This document shows positions 1 to 8,127 of a stretch of DNA of 33,555 nt, one piece after another. The position numbers and the translations under genes were made by a program. Positions within the stretch are counted from its first letter, which is position 1. The number at the start of each line of letters is the position of its first letter. Origin of the DNA: Oscillatoriales cyanobacterium CG2_30_40_61 (lineage in GTDB: Bacteria; Cyanobacteriota; Cyanobacteriia; Cyanobacteriales; Microcoleaceae); contig MNYZ01000053.1 of the NCBI GenBank assembly GCA_001873365.1, positions 36,809-70,363 on the forward strand. Direction: 5' to 3'. The notes beneath the pieces are model-generated. The model made no database searches. It saw nothing but the letters and a program-made list of their open reading frames with translations, and had not been told where the DNA came from.

Positions 1-761
1 TCATCGGATTCCAGTTCATCGGATTCCAAGTCCATGTCTAGGTCATCAGTCCCCAGAGATTCTGATTCATCCTCCAGCCCCAGATCAAAGTCTTCCTCGG
101 CTTCGGTAGCGGTCTCTGTGTCGATATCTGGATCCAAACCCAGATCCTCATCCACATCCCCCATGCCCAAGTCATCATCGCTGGCAAGATCGTCTTCGAC
201 TTCGAGATCGAATTCATCCAGGGTTTCCTCTGTCACCGCAGCCCCACCTACAACTGCCGCAGCGCCCGCCACAGCCACAGCAGCACCTGCCACATTGAGT
301 TGTTGTACTGGGGTTACTTCCTCCTCTAAACTCGCTGTTTCTGGCGGTGCGGGAGGATGATATCCAGGGACAGCCTTAGCCACGGATACAGGTATTTCCG
401 GGGATGGAGCATAACCCGGGGTAACGGCTGGGGCTTGATAAGTTGGAACCGCAACGGTTGCAGGCTGTTCCGATGTAGACCTAATGCCTAAGGCCAGATC
501 CGGGTCAAAATTTAGCCCTAACACCTCAATCAGTTTTTCGGGATCGGGATTGAGCTTGGAAAAGGGCAACATCAGTTGGGCTGCCTCGGGGTCAAGGGCG
601 TTGATCGTTCCCAAAATGAGGGATGAGGCAGGTCTTCGACCGCCATCTGGGGTCGGGATTGAATTCAAATCCATTTGCAGTACCAGCCATTCCCGATTAG
701 CCTGGTAATATTGCAACCACTTATCTTTAAGTGCGACGGAAAAGTCTTTGAAGAAAGCCAT
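1..761 (-). CDS. DUF5331-type protein, 3' end beyond window
   Basis: Reading from an ATG at 761 the frame stays open to position 1, giving 253 codons with no stop, so the gene continues outside the window. The N-terminus (MAFFKDFSVALKDKWLQYY) and the next 90 or so residues resemble the cyanobacterial DUF5331 family, which is commonly found beside chlL; that is recalled family knowledge. After about residue 150 the chain becomes low-complexity: an Ala/Val-rich stretch that could be a membrane segment, then a long Asp/Glu/Leu/Ser tail with repeated E-L-E-S-D units. It lies 36 bp after chlL on the same strand, so the two are probably co-transcribed. Function is unknown; a link to protochlorophyllide reductase is inferred only from position. 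Confidence 0.8.
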   Translation of the reverse strand, partial: MAFFKDFSVALKDKWLQYYQANREWLVLQMDLNSIPTPDGGRRPASSLILGTINALDPEAAQLMLPFSKLNPDPEKLIEVLGLNFDPDLALGIRSTSEQPATVAVPTYQAPAVTPGYAPSPEIPVSVAKAVPGYHPPAPPETASLEEEVTPVQQLNVAGAAVAVAGAAAVVGGAAVTEETLDEFDLEVEDDLASDDDLGMGDVDEDLGLDPDIDTETATEAEEDFDLGLEDESESLGTDDLDMDLESDELESD

Positions 762-797
762 AACCTCTATATCCTCATCCTGAGATAGCTAGACATA

Positions 798-1664
798 TTA
801 AACCATCATCAGGTCTAGCTCAGGATCGTGACTTTGAACCAGGGGTTGACTCGGATTTAGATAAAAATCTGATAACAAGGAGAATAATTCCCGATCTGGG
901 GTGTCTTGGGGGACTACTCCTTCGGGTTGGGATAATAGTTGGTCGGCAATATTTAGGTAATAATCACAGACATAGTTGAGGGAGGGATCGGTTTCGGCCA
1001 TCTCAAATAGGGTTTTTCCCTTAACGCGAGATATGCGAATATCTTCGATTAGGGGTAATACTTCTAAAACGGGCATGGGGACGGCTTCAATGTATTTTTC
1101 AATCAAATCCCGTTTCGAGGTGCGGTTACCAATTAAACCCGCTAACCGGAGGGGATGAGTCCGGGCTTTTTCCCGTACCGAAGCGGCGATGCGGTTGGCA
1201 GCAAATAGGGCATCAAAACCATTATCGGTGACAATCACGCAATAGTCGGCATAGTTGAGGGGGGCGGCAAAACCACCACAAACCACGTCCCCTAAGACGT
1301 CAAACAGGATGATATCGTATTCGTCAAAGGCGTTGAGTTCTTTCAGGAGTTTGACGGTTTCTCCCACCACATAACCACCACATCCAGCACCCGCCGGAGG
1401 GCCACCCGCTTCCACGCAATCAACCCCGGCATAGCCTTTGTAGATCACATCTTCTGGCCAAATATCTTCGTAATGAAAGTCTTTTTCCTGCAAGGTATCA
1501 ATAATCGTGGGAATTAAAAATCCCGTGAGGGTAAAGGTGCTGTCGTGTTTGGGATCGCAGCCAATTTGCAGGACTTTTTTACCCCGTTTGGCTAAAGCGA
1601 CGGAAATGTTACAGCTTGTGGTTGATTTACCGATTCCGCCTTTACCGTAGATTGCTAATTTCAC
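798..1664 (-). CDS. chlL: Light-independent protochlorophyllide reductase, iron-sulfur ATP-binding protein
   Basis: ChlL is the NifH-like ATPase and electron donor of dark-operative protochlorophyllide reductase. As a homodimer it passes electrons through a [4Fe-4S] cluster to the ChlN-ChlB complex, which makes chlorophyllide a without light. The 288-residue length is normal. Visible are the P-loop GKGGIGKST at residues 8-16 and the two expected cluster cysteines, Cys95 in GAGCGGY and Cys129 in DVVCGGF. The start is GTG at 1664, supported by AAGGAG eight bases upstream. The DUF5331 gene follows 36 bp downstream. The gap upstream is long and AT-rich and should carry the promoter, but I could not pick clear boxes. 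chlN is not in the window and could lie beyond the left edge. Confidence 0.98.
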   Translation of the reverse strand: MKLAIYGKGGIGKSTTSCNISVALAKRGKKVLQIGCDPKHDSTFTLTGFLIPTIIDTLQEKDFHYEDIWPEDVIYKGYAGVDCVEAGGPPAGAGCGGYVVGETVKLLKELNAFDEYDIILFDVLGDVVCGGFAAPLNYADYCVIVTDNGFDALFAANRIAASVREKARTHPLRLAGLIGNRTSKRDLIEKYIEAVPMPVLEVLPLIEDIRISRVKGKTLFEMAETDPSLNYVCDYYLNIADQLLSQPEGVVPQDTPDRELFSLLSDFYLNPSQPLVQSHDPELDLMMV

Positions 1665-1672
1665 GATTGTTT

Positions 1673-1678
1673 CTCCTT
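1673..1678 (-). promoter_or_regulatory. Ribosome binding site fixing the GTG start of chlL
   Basis: AAGGAG on the minus strand lies eight bases before the GTG at 1664. It is a good match to the anti-Shine-Dalgarno sequence and decides for this start. Confidence 0.75.
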
Positions 1679-2184
1679 ATCGGTTTTGATTAAAAATTGT
1701 TGATTGGTGGCAGAGGTTTTCTTTGTTTGATACAGCCATTATTGTCTAACTACCCCAGAAAGGAAAGGGGTGATTTTAATAGATAGGGCTATAAATTCAA
1801 GATTTATCGCGTAAAAAATATTAAATTTAATTATATCAAACCAGAATCAATTTTAATCAATAAAATAAAATATTATTATTTTTTACAATACTTTTTATAT
1901 ATAAATAGTTACAATAAGCAAAAAAATAAAAACTAGGTTGGGTTGGAATCTCCAAAAGTTACCGTGATGATCACCCCTGACCCTAGACAGTTAGGAGTCT
2001 TGAGAAGGGTTTTCCCTGGGATGGATTTCCATGAATATTAAATTTTTCCTATTTTATTGAGGAATTTTTGAAAAAATTTAATAAGCAATTTTACTGATTA
2101 TTTTTAGAAAAGACCATCAAAAACCCCAGGATCAAAACTAACCCCGTTAAATGTTAATTTTTGCAAAATTTTCCGCAGAGGATT

Positions 2185-2217
2185 AAAAATCTAGTTTCTT
2201 GAATAAACCTGGTTTTT
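2185..2217. repeat. Palindromic repeat, degenerate copy 1
   Basis: An A-rich/T-rich inverted repeat centred on GTTTCTTGAATAAAC. The same core recurs at 2392-2425 in a better preserved form. Here the arms are AATCTA and CCTGG, so the stem is imperfect. Confidence 0.6.
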
Positions 2218-2250
2218 GGGGCGTACCTCCATATTTCAGCATAATTTCCC

Positions 2251-2356
2251 CTCGTTCCAATGCTCTGCATTGGAATGCCAATTTTGAGGCTCTGCCTCAA
2301 ATAAAAGGAGGCGGAGCCTCCATTAATATCATTTCTAGGTAGAACCTAGAAACGAG
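2251..2356. repeat. 106-bp element made of four consecutive hairpins
   Basis: The element is bounded by CTCGTT (2251-2256) and its complement AACGAG (2351-2356). Inside are four perfect hairpins in a row. Two have the loop CTCTG: arms TTCCAATG/CATTGGAA at 2255-2275 and TTTGAGG/CCTCAAA at 2283-2301. Two have three-base loops: GGAGGC-GGA-GCCTCC at 2307-2321 and TTCTAGGT-AGA-ACCTAGAA at 2333-2351. No coding frame is present. It looks like a non-autonomous, transcript-folding mobile repeat. Confidence 0.75.
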
Positions 2357-2391
2357 GAGATTGAGGTTAATTGTTTTTATTATTTGGGGAT

Positions 2392-2425
2392 TAAAAACCC
2401 GGTTTCTTGAATAAACCGGGTTTTT
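2392..2425. repeat. Palindromic repeat, copy 2
   Basis: Arms AAAACCCGGTTT and AAACCGGGTTTT flank the loop CTTGAAT. It is the well-preserved counterpart of 2185-2217. The strong stem followed by T residues could also end transcription ahead of the antitoxin gene. Confidence 0.7.
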
Positions 2426-2516
2426 GAGGTTAATTGCAGTAGCCAAAATACCTAGATTTAGATAGGATAGGATTGAATTAACTAATTCTGGATATTATGT
2501 GCGTGATTAGATAGCC

Positions 2517-2738
2517 ATGAAAATTTTACAAGACTATACGATTGTTACCCGTCCTGATGATAATGGAACATTTGTCGCTTATGTTCCAGCCATTTTGGGT
2601 TGTCATGCTTGGGGGAAAAGCTCAGAAGCGGCTTTATCTGAATTAGTTTATGTTTTTGAAATGATTCAGGAAGAATATCAAGACAGAGGAGAGACATTAC
2701 CAGAAGATGTTGAGTTGGTGGTTGCTAATGCCAGCTAA
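2517..2738 (+). CDS. HicB-type antitoxin, orphan
   Basis: This 73-residue protein has the compact HicB/UPF0150 fold signature. A beta strand (YTIVTRPDDNGTFVAYVP) leads to the conserved centre GCHAWGKSSEAALSEL and a helix EMIQEEYQDRGETLPED. In complete systems such proteins neutralise the mRNA-cleaving toxin HicA and may repress their operon. Here only the first 12 codons of the toxin survive, overlapping the 3' end of this gene. No clear Shine-Dalgarno precedes the ATG. The protein is short for HicB and lacks a separate C-terminal DNA-binding domain, as is usual in this cyanobacterial subfamily. Antitoxin family confidence is high; present function is unclear. Confidence 0.85.
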   Translation: MKILQDYTIVTRPDDNGTFVAYVPAILGCHAWGKSSEAALSELVYVFEMIQEEYQDRGETLPEDVELVVANAS

Positions 2739-2766
2739 AGTTAAAGATTTAGAAAAAGTTGCTTAA
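2728..2766 (+). pseudogene. Relic of a hicA-like toxin gene
   Basis: An ATG at 2728, overlapping the antitoxin stop by eleven bases, opens the frame MPAKVKDLEKVA and then hits TAA at 2764. The sequence and overlap resemble the start of cyanobacterial HicA toxins (MP-K-K-L), but the roughly 60 residues carrying the catalytic histidine are missing. What follows is simple repeat DNA. A chance 12-codon frame cannot be excluded. Confidence 0.5.
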
Positions 2767-2790
2767 TCAAAATCCGTCTTTTAACCCATG

Positions 2791-2837
2791 ACTGATAAAT
2801 ATTTACTGATAACTGATAACTGTTTACTGATAACTGA
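2791..2837. repeat. Short tandem repeat of ACTGATAA units
   Basis: CTGATAA occurs four times with spacers TATTT and TGTTTA, ending against the stop codon of the convergent tpsB-like gene. It belongs to the short tandem repeat class common in filamentous cyanobacteria. Confidence 0.6.
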
Positions 2838-4787
2838 TTAAGGTGTGTAAGTCACACTAAAATAAATCCCATCATCTTGAATATTATTACCGCGATCGCT
2901 AATACTAATTAAGGGAATCCCATAGTCTAGGCGAAGATTTAACCCCGATACGGGTTGCCAAATTAATCCTAGTCCTGCACCTGCTAAAAATGTTTTGCCG
3001 ATAATTCGGTTGGGGTTGCGGCCATGGTTCCAAACCGTGCCAAAATCAATAAATGGAGCTAGTTGAAATACGGGTTCGGAATCTTTATTGCGATCAAGGG
3101 TAATTCGATCTTCGAGGGAAATCCGAAAGCCATTATCCCCAGCCCGCACGTTTTGACGATAACCTCTCAGGGATAACCCACCACCAATTACAAATTGTTG
3201 CGAGGGAAATAAGGGATCGGCCGATAATTGAATATCCCCCTGGGCAATCAGTAGATTATTTTCCCCTAAACGTTGTACCCGTTGGACTTGACCTAACCAA
3301 CTTAAAAAAGCTGCATTGGGGGTACTGACATCGGTAGCACCAAGGATATCTAAACCGAGGCTAAATTGCGATCGCAAGGCCCAAGCCCCTTCTGCGTCCC
3401 GAACCACATAGTCCTGTCCAAATTTAAGTACACTGGTGCGAGTATACCCTTGACTATCTGGCCCGGAGGCAAAGGGTTCTCCGTTATTATCTAAAAAGGT
3501 TTGACTATCTTGGTAAGCAAAGCCAAAAGAGAGGGCAAATTCAGAGATTGGGTTACGGATAATTGGTTGACGATAGCTAATTTCATACCGTTGAGATTTT
3601 CCCTCAATATTCAGTGAATTGAATGGCTCTTGAGTAATGCGGTTTTGGTAAGGCTGAACTCGCAGTTGTATGGTTCCGTTCATGGGGTTAATCGGAATAC
3701 TATACAAAGCATCGATAATATCCGATTCCCCATCAGCAATCAGGCGAGTGGTATTATAAGACAGTCCTAGAAAGTCGCCGCGACCTGTGAGGTTAAGATG
3801 ACGGACACTCAAACCCATGCGTTCTGAACCAATACTCGGGGGCGAATAGTTATCAACATTCAAACTCACCCCAAAGGGGGGCGCCTCCACAACCCGCACA
3901 ATTAAAATACTCTGACCTTCTTGGGTTCCAGCCCTTAAACTGGCTTCTATGGTTTCAAATAAAGGGTTAATTCTGAGTAGTCGCAATTGGTCTTCTAAGG
4001 CGGCCGTACTTAGGGGTTTAGCCGCACCTAAATTAATCCGACTGGTGATATAGGAGGGATGGAGGCGTTTGATTCCTTCGACTTCAATATTTTCTAGGGT
4101 TCCTTCAATTACCTGAATCTGTACGATGCCATTATTGATGGTTTGTTCAGGAACAATTGCCCGAGAGGTAATGTAACCCCGTTCTAAGTAAATGGCTGTA
4201 ATTTGATCGGCAAATTCTCTCAGTTGAGTAATAGTAAGAGAGCGATTTTCTAGGGGATTAACTAAGGTTTGAATTTCGCCCAAGGTGAGAATAGTGCTAC
4301 CAGTAACGTTAATCTGTTGAACCGGAATCGGGGTTTCATCCGTGGGCGGGGTAGGTGCGGGGGTCGGGGTGGGAGTTAATTCATCCTGGGAGGGGGGTTC
4401 GGGTTTGGGTGGAATCGGAGGTCGAGGTAAAAAGCGATCGCGATTCGGATCGGGTTGGGGTACCTGGGGCGGAATATTAATTGGTGAGGCTTGGGCTAGG
4501 GTAGGACAAGTGATCGGATCACAAGATTCCCCCGCCGCATCTTGTCTGGAAAAATCCCCAAACCTCAAGGTATGTGGCGATCGCTGGGAAAGAACATCAC
4601 GAGGTTCAGAAGGCGTCAGGGTTGGGGAGGGAATCCGATGCTCCGGGGTTAGAGATGCAGCCAAAGCGGGTAGCGTCGGAGATTCTTCAGAAAGACTTTG
4701 ACGAGGAGGGGACACTACCAGCAGTAGGGTACTGGCTACTATTACCCCGCAGTGACGAAATTTGGTAAAATTTTCACTCCTACCCAT
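2838..4787 (-). CDS. ShlB/FhaC/HecB-family two-partner secretion transporter (TpsB)
   Basis: An Omp85-superfamily outer-membrane barrel that exports large TpsA exoproteins. The 649 residues begin with a basic N-terminus and a hydrophobic signal segment (about 13-26). A proline-rich, low-complexity linker follows (about 104-157). A POTRA domain spans about 158-232 (Q-Q-I-N-V-T-G-S then a helix-strand pattern ending IVQIQVIEGTLENIEVEG), and a second POTRA-like region runs to about 300. The rest is barrel, with the diagnostic LRGY motif in GGGLSLRGYRQN and an aromatic-containing last strand (YFSVTYTP). The start is ATG with AGG upstream. The DUF928 gene lies upstream on the same strand, 134 bp away. 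No TpsA substrate gene is in the window, so its cargo is unknown. Confidence 0.93.
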   Translation of the reverse strand: MGRSENFTKFRHCGVIVASTLLLVVSPPRQSLSEESPTLPALAASLTPEHRIPSPTLTPSEPRDVLSQRSPHTLRFGDFSRQDAAGESCDPITCPTLAQASPINIPPQVPQPDPNRDRFLPRPPIPPKPEPPSQDELTPTPTPAPTPPTDETPIPVQQINVTGSTILTLGEIQTLVNPLENRSLTITQLREFADQITAIYLERGYITSRAIVPEQTINNGIVQIQVIEGTLENIEVEGIKRLHPSYITSRINLGAAKPLSTAALEDQLRLLRINPLFETIEASLRAGTQEGQSILIVRVVEAPPFGVSLNVDNYSPPSIGSERMGLSVRHLNLTGRGDFLGLSYNTTRLIADGESDIIDALYSIPINPMNGTIQLRVQPYQNRITQEPFNSLNIEGKSQRYEISYRQPIIRNPISEFALSFGFAYQDSQTFLDNNGEPFASGPDSQGYTRTSVLKFGQDYVVRDAEGAWALRSQFSLGLDILGATDVSTPNAAFLSWLGQVQRVQRLGENNLLIAQGDIQLSADPLFPSQQFVIGGGLSLRGYRQNVRAGDNGFRISLEDRITLDRNKDSEPVFQLAPFIDFGTVWNHGRNPNRIIGKTFLAGAGLGLIWQPVSGLNLRLDYGIPLISISDRGNNIQDDGIYFSVTYTP

Positions 4788-4921
4788 ATAATGCCTATTT
4801 TTTTATCGGTTATTAGTCAACAGTAATCACCCCATTAGCCAACCGTCAACTTTTATTAGTTACACCCATAAAATTAAAAGTTTGTCCAGTTACAATGACT
4901 GTATATTTCCGATGACGGAGA

Positions 4922-5818
4922 TTACTGATTTGTTTGAATTTTTAGGATAGGAGCATTGAGAATAGCTTGAGCTTTTTCTCTTTCAATTTTAGTTTGTTTT
5001 TGAGATGGATCAAAACCAATGGATTTTAATAGATTTTCCCACTGATTGTTAAGGGATAAATTTTCGGAATCGTTCAATTTTAAGGTTGCTAAAGTTGATA
5101 TTGTTTCATGCCAAAGTCCTTGTTGAGCATATATTTTTAAACGTTCTAAGGGATCTTGAGTTTGTCCTAATTGGCGTTTTTGAGACGAACTCAAAGCAAC
5201 GGAATTGATCCATCCACTGACTAGACCATCATTAGAAGGATCATTAGAAAGATCATTCACCTTACATTTAAGGGTTATATACCAACGATAATTTTTATTG
5301 TTTTGTAAAGCGAAAAATTTAGAATTTGCAGACCATTGAATTCCTACAATGCCAGGACGATCAGTGCTCAGGGAAAAGGAGGTTTTGTAAAGGGTTTTAT
5401 CCGCTTCATCTGCAATCTCAAATTCCACTGTCTGTTGATCGATTATCGCGGGAATATAAAGAAAAAATGCGGGTTGACCGGATGCCGTGCGCCCCATTGT
5501 AGACTCGGGAATTAATGCGGTCAGACTGGGACAGGGCCCACGAGTTCCGCCTCCTTCCCGACGTCCGGGGACTCCCCGTTCGGGTGGGGTAAAGGCATTC
5601 CAGTTAGTGAACGGTGAATCACTGCTTGGGCTAGGTTGTTCAGGTTGCTGAGCCCGTTCCCCTGTCCCGAAATCAACCGAATTCTGTTCACCCTCCCAAT
5701 TTTGAGGCAAAGACGCTGAATAGCCAGGGGTTAGACTTGAACTCAAAACCACCCCAATTTGTAACAATAACGTTAGTCCAAGGGTTGCACGGTGGAGGAA
5801 AAACATTGGCATAGCCAT
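4922..5818 (-). CDS. DUF928 family secreted protein
   Basis: A 298-residue protein with an N-terminal signal peptide (hydrophobic stretch about 6-33, cleavage probably near GYSA-S). A low-complexity Pro/Ser/Gly linker leads to the DUF928 pattern from about residue 90: GGGTRGPCPSLTALIP, then beta strands including the aromatic PAFFLYIPA. Near the C-terminus, ARL-like helices (LERLKIYAQQGLWHETISTL) match the family ending. DUF928 proteins are nearly confined to cyanobacteria and often sit beside two-partner secretion or CHASE2 genes; that is recalled. Here the neighbour is the TpsB gene, so a role near the outer membrane is inferred. Starts at M1, M3 or M5 are equally possible. Confidence 0.85.
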   Translation of the reverse strand: MAMPMFFLHRATLGLTLLLQIGVVLSSSLTPGYSASLPQNWEGEQNSVDFGTGERAQQPEQPSPSSDSPFTNWNAFTPPERGVPGRREGGGTRGPCPSLTALIPESTMGRTASGQPAFFLYIPAIIDQQTVEFEIADEADKTLYKTSFSLSTDRPGIVGIQWSANSKFFALQNNKNYRWYITLKCKVNDLSNDPSNDGLVSGWINSVALSSSQKRQLGQTQDPLERLKIYAQQGLWHETISTLATLKLNDSENLSLNNQWENLLKSIGFDPSQKQTKIEREKAQAILNAPILKIQTNQ

Positions 5819-6034
5819 AATTAGTCACGCTTACCGATGGGCAGAGTAGCATTTATTGACATTACTATTGTATCTAATGTTCCTGCAAAAGTTGTCAAAA
5901 TCTGTGCTTAATCTTAAATGTTTGAGTCTGAATTGGATTTTAGGAAAGTTGGGGCTTTGTCTCCTATCCTAAGTCTGAACTTTGACATCATTCGATCGAG
6001 AAATATCCTGATTTTATCTATAATCACAGTTTCT

Positions 6035-7726
6035 ATGAATCTTAACTCATTGACTTTTGGGAAAAATAGCAGTTTTAAACCTCGGACAATTCGACCCATT
6101 GGGGTTTCTGCTTTATATGGCTTAACGGGGTTAGAAAATACCCTATTGGCGATTGATACCTCTCGGGGATTTTTACTGCAAATTGACCCGCAAACTGATA
6201 ATGCTAAGGTGGTTAATCCTGATTTAACTTTAGCTTTTAGAGATGTGACTGGTTTAGCAATTTGGGAGGATAACCTCTGGTTTACTCGTGGCAATGAGGT
6301 CTATTTTTGCCCCCGGGTTGTTCAAGGTAATTCTATTATTAATCTTGAACCTCAATTGTTTATGCAATTACCCGATGTAGTTACCGGAATTGCGGTTTAT
6401 GAATCGACTCTTTACTTGGCTTGCGATCGCATTGCTTCTATCCTAGTTTATAGTCAAAATACCAAACGAGAAATTACCCGCTTTTCCGCTCCAGGGATTG
6501 GGGTAGAAAACTTAACAATTAGAAATGAAGAATTATGGGTTTGCGATCGAGAAGAACAGACGGTTTATTGTTTGGAAAGATCAACAGGAGAAACTCGATT
6601 TAGTGTGTTAACTCCCTTTGAATCTCCCAGTGGTTTAACATTTTATACCGATCCAGAAACGGGATCAGAAGTTCTCTATGTAGCCTATGCGAGCAGTGAA
6701 CTTTATATCCGAGATAATCCTAGTTCCTATGATCAATTTGAATTAGCAAAACGCGATCGCACCTTTATCCATCCCCTCTCGTTTCATTTTAATTCCCAGG
6801 AAAAATATGCTACATCTAATGGCTATTTGATTGAAATGTCCTATGTAGAGGAATTAGAACCCTTAGATGCGGTTCATATCGAAAATTTGGAATGGCGAAT
6901 TGCCTTACCTTCTAATACAAATCGTCAGAAAGTTTTAGAGGTTTCTGCCATTGGCATTCCTTTCCGAGAAGAAGTTGAAGACGGGGAAAAAGTTGCGGTA
7001 TTTCAATTTAATCCTTTGACTTCTACGGAACGTTTGATTTTTGGTTGGAAAGCATTATTAGAAGTTCGGAGTATTAAATATCAAATTCATCCCCGTCAAG
7101 TGGAAAATTTACCTAAGATTACCTCAGATATGCCGGAAAAATATTTAGTAGATGATGATCATTTAGCCATGGATACTGCTACGGTTAAAGCCGCTGCTAA
7201 AAATGCTATTCGCAACGAAACTAATTTTCTCCGCAAACTTTTAAGTATTCGTAATTATGTCTATGATCAGTTATCCTATAGTCTGACTTCTAAGATTGAA
7301 AATCCCGATGTGGTTTTAGAACGCGGGATAGGTTCCTGTGGGGAATATGTCGGGGTTTTATTAGCTTTAGCCCGATTAAATGGCATTGCTTGTCGAACTA
7401 TTGGACGTTATAAATGCCCTCAATTTCCTGACCGTCGAGGAGTACCGTTACAACCAGAATATAATCATGTTTGGCTGGAATTTTATATCCCTGGTTTTGG
7501 TTGGGTTCCGATGGAATCTAACCCCGATGATATTCAAGAAGGCGGGCCCTATCCCCTACGATTTTTTATGGGATTAGCTTGGTATCATATTGAAATTGGC
7601 AAGGGTATTCGTTTTCAACGATTGACCAGTCAAGGGGTTGATGTTGACCGCGAAAAAGTCTCTCTGGGAACCTTAGCAATTAATCATGTTCGGTTTACCA
7701 TTTTAGATGAGTTACCTGCGGTTTAA
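6035..7726 (+). CDS. Beta-propeller protein with C-terminal transglutaminase-like domain
   Basis: From ATG 6035 the protein has 563 residues; the frame is open from 5918, but the extra 39 residues look non-homologous to the propeller that follows. Residues about 20-290 show repeated blades with TGL-AIWEDNLW, GIAVYESTLYLA and NLTIRNEELWVCD. The C-terminal third is a transglutaminase core. The catalytic Cys lies in GSCGEY (about residue 435) and the His in YNHVW (about 478). The third position, usually Asp in GWVPVD, reads Glu-Ser in GWVPMESNPDD. Such domains are often cysteine proteases or peptide cross-linkers rather than true transglutaminases. There is no signal peptide from this start, so it is probably cytoplasmic. 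It is divergent from the DUF928 gene. Substrate is unknown. Confidence 0.85.
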   Translation: MNLNSLTFGKNSSFKPRTIRPIGVSALYGLTGLENTLLAIDTSRGFLLQIDPQTDNAKVVNPDLTLAFRDVTGLAIWEDNLWFTRGNEVYFCPRVVQGNSIINLEPQLFMQLPDVVTGIAVYESTLYLACDRIASILVYSQNTKREITRFSAPGIGVENLTIRNEELWVCDREEQTVYCLERSTGETRFSVLTPFESPSGLTFYTDPETGSEVLYVAYASSELYIRDNPSSYDQFELAKRDRTFIHPLSFHFNSQEKYATSNGYLIEMSYVEELEPLDAVHIENLEWRIALPSNTNRQKVLEVSAIGIPFREEVEDGEKVAVFQFNPLTSTERLIFGWKALLEVRSIKYQIHPRQVENLPKITSDMPEKYLVDDDHLAMDTATVKAAAKNAIRNETNFLRKLLSIRNYVYDQLSYSLTSKIENPDVVLERGIGSCGEYVGVLLALARLNGIACRTIGRYKCPQFPDRRGVPLQPEYNHVWLEFYIPGFGWVPMESNPDDIQEGGPYPLRFFMGLAWYHIEIGKGIRFQRLTSQGVDVDREKVSLGTLAINHVRFTILDELPAV

Positions 7727-7770
7727 ACTGCTGTTACCCAGTTTCACAGATTAATACTTTTGCCAAATTG

Positions 7771-7805
7771 TTGTAGGGTGAATCAGATCATGATTCCCTC
7801 TACAA
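7771..7805. repeat. Imperfect hairpin after the transglutaminase gene
   Basis: TTGTAG pairs with CTACAA and GAATCA with TGATTC, with bulges between. No T-run follows, so it is more likely a small dispersed palindrome than a classic terminator, though it could stabilise the transcript end. Confidence 0.5.
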
Positions 7806-7848
7806 ATTGAATTAAAATAGATCAAAACTGCACTGTTTCAATTAACCT

Positions 7849-7998
7849 ATGGAAGTTTTACAAGAGTTAACTCTGATTGAGATTTTGGTATTGGTGGCTT
7901 TCTCTATGTTGATAATTTTTACCGGAGGTGTCCTCTATTTAACGGTGGCGGAATGGCGCGATCGCAAGCGTAGAGAAGATGAAAAACGTCAACGGTAA
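7849..7998 (+). CDS. Small single-span membrane protein
   Basis: A 49-residue frame from ATG 7849 to TAA 7996-7998. It has a short acidic N-terminus (MEVLQELTLIEI), one hydrophobic span of about 22 residues (LVLVAFSMLIIFTGGVLYLTV) and a strongly charged tail rich in Arg, Lys and Glu (AEWRDRKRREDEKRQR). By the positive-inside rule the tail should be cytoplasmic. The layout is convincing for a real small protein, and I have a weak memory of similar short cyanobacterial proteins ending in EWRDRR. The HIP1 octamer lies inside the tail codons. No function is assigned. It is in the same direction as the transglutaminase gene, 122 bp downstream, but a hairpin lies between them. Confidence 0.7.
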   Translation: MEVLQELTLIEILVLVAFSMLIIFTGGVLYLTVAEWRDRKRREDEKRQR

Positions 7999-7999
7999 A

Positions 8000-8125
8000 T
8001 AATGGGTAATAGGTAATGGGTAATGGGTAATGGGTAATGGGTAATGGGTAATGGGTAATGGGTAATGGGTAATGGGTAATGGGTAATGGGTAATGGGTAA
8101 TGGGTAATGGGTAATGGGTAATGGG
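8000..8125. repeat. Heptamer tandem array, 18 units of TAATGGG
   Basis: Eighteen consecutive 7-bp units, of which only the second (TAATAGG) differs. The array begins one base after the stop codon of the small membrane protein. Such long near-perfect heptamer arrays are typical of filamentous cyanobacteria and change length by slippage. Confidence 0.95.
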
Positions 8126-8127
8126 TT

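Larger units (their letters stand above)
1665..2516. other. Gene-free 850-bp region with repeats
   Basis: No convincing gene is present. 1790-1930 is very AT-rich and probably contains the chlL promoter. ACCCC/GGGGT around 1752-1771 could form a small hairpin in the chlL leader. 2185-2425 holds two kinds of palindromic repeat listed separately. A 24-codon frame with ATG at 1967 and stop at 2039-2041 has no ribosome binding site and is not called. Confidence 0.6.

Noticed and set aside
34-360. Plus-strand serine-rich open frame
   Set aside because: It is the mirror image of the acidic Asp/Glu/Leu tail of the minus-strand DUF5331 gene; the composition is an artefact of that repeat.
1967-2041. 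24-codon open frame in the chlL-hicB gap
   Set aside because: No ribosome binding site, no recognised similarity, and such a frame is expected by chance.
8000-8125. CRISPR array
   Set aside because: Units are 7 bp with no spacers; it is a simple tandem repeat.
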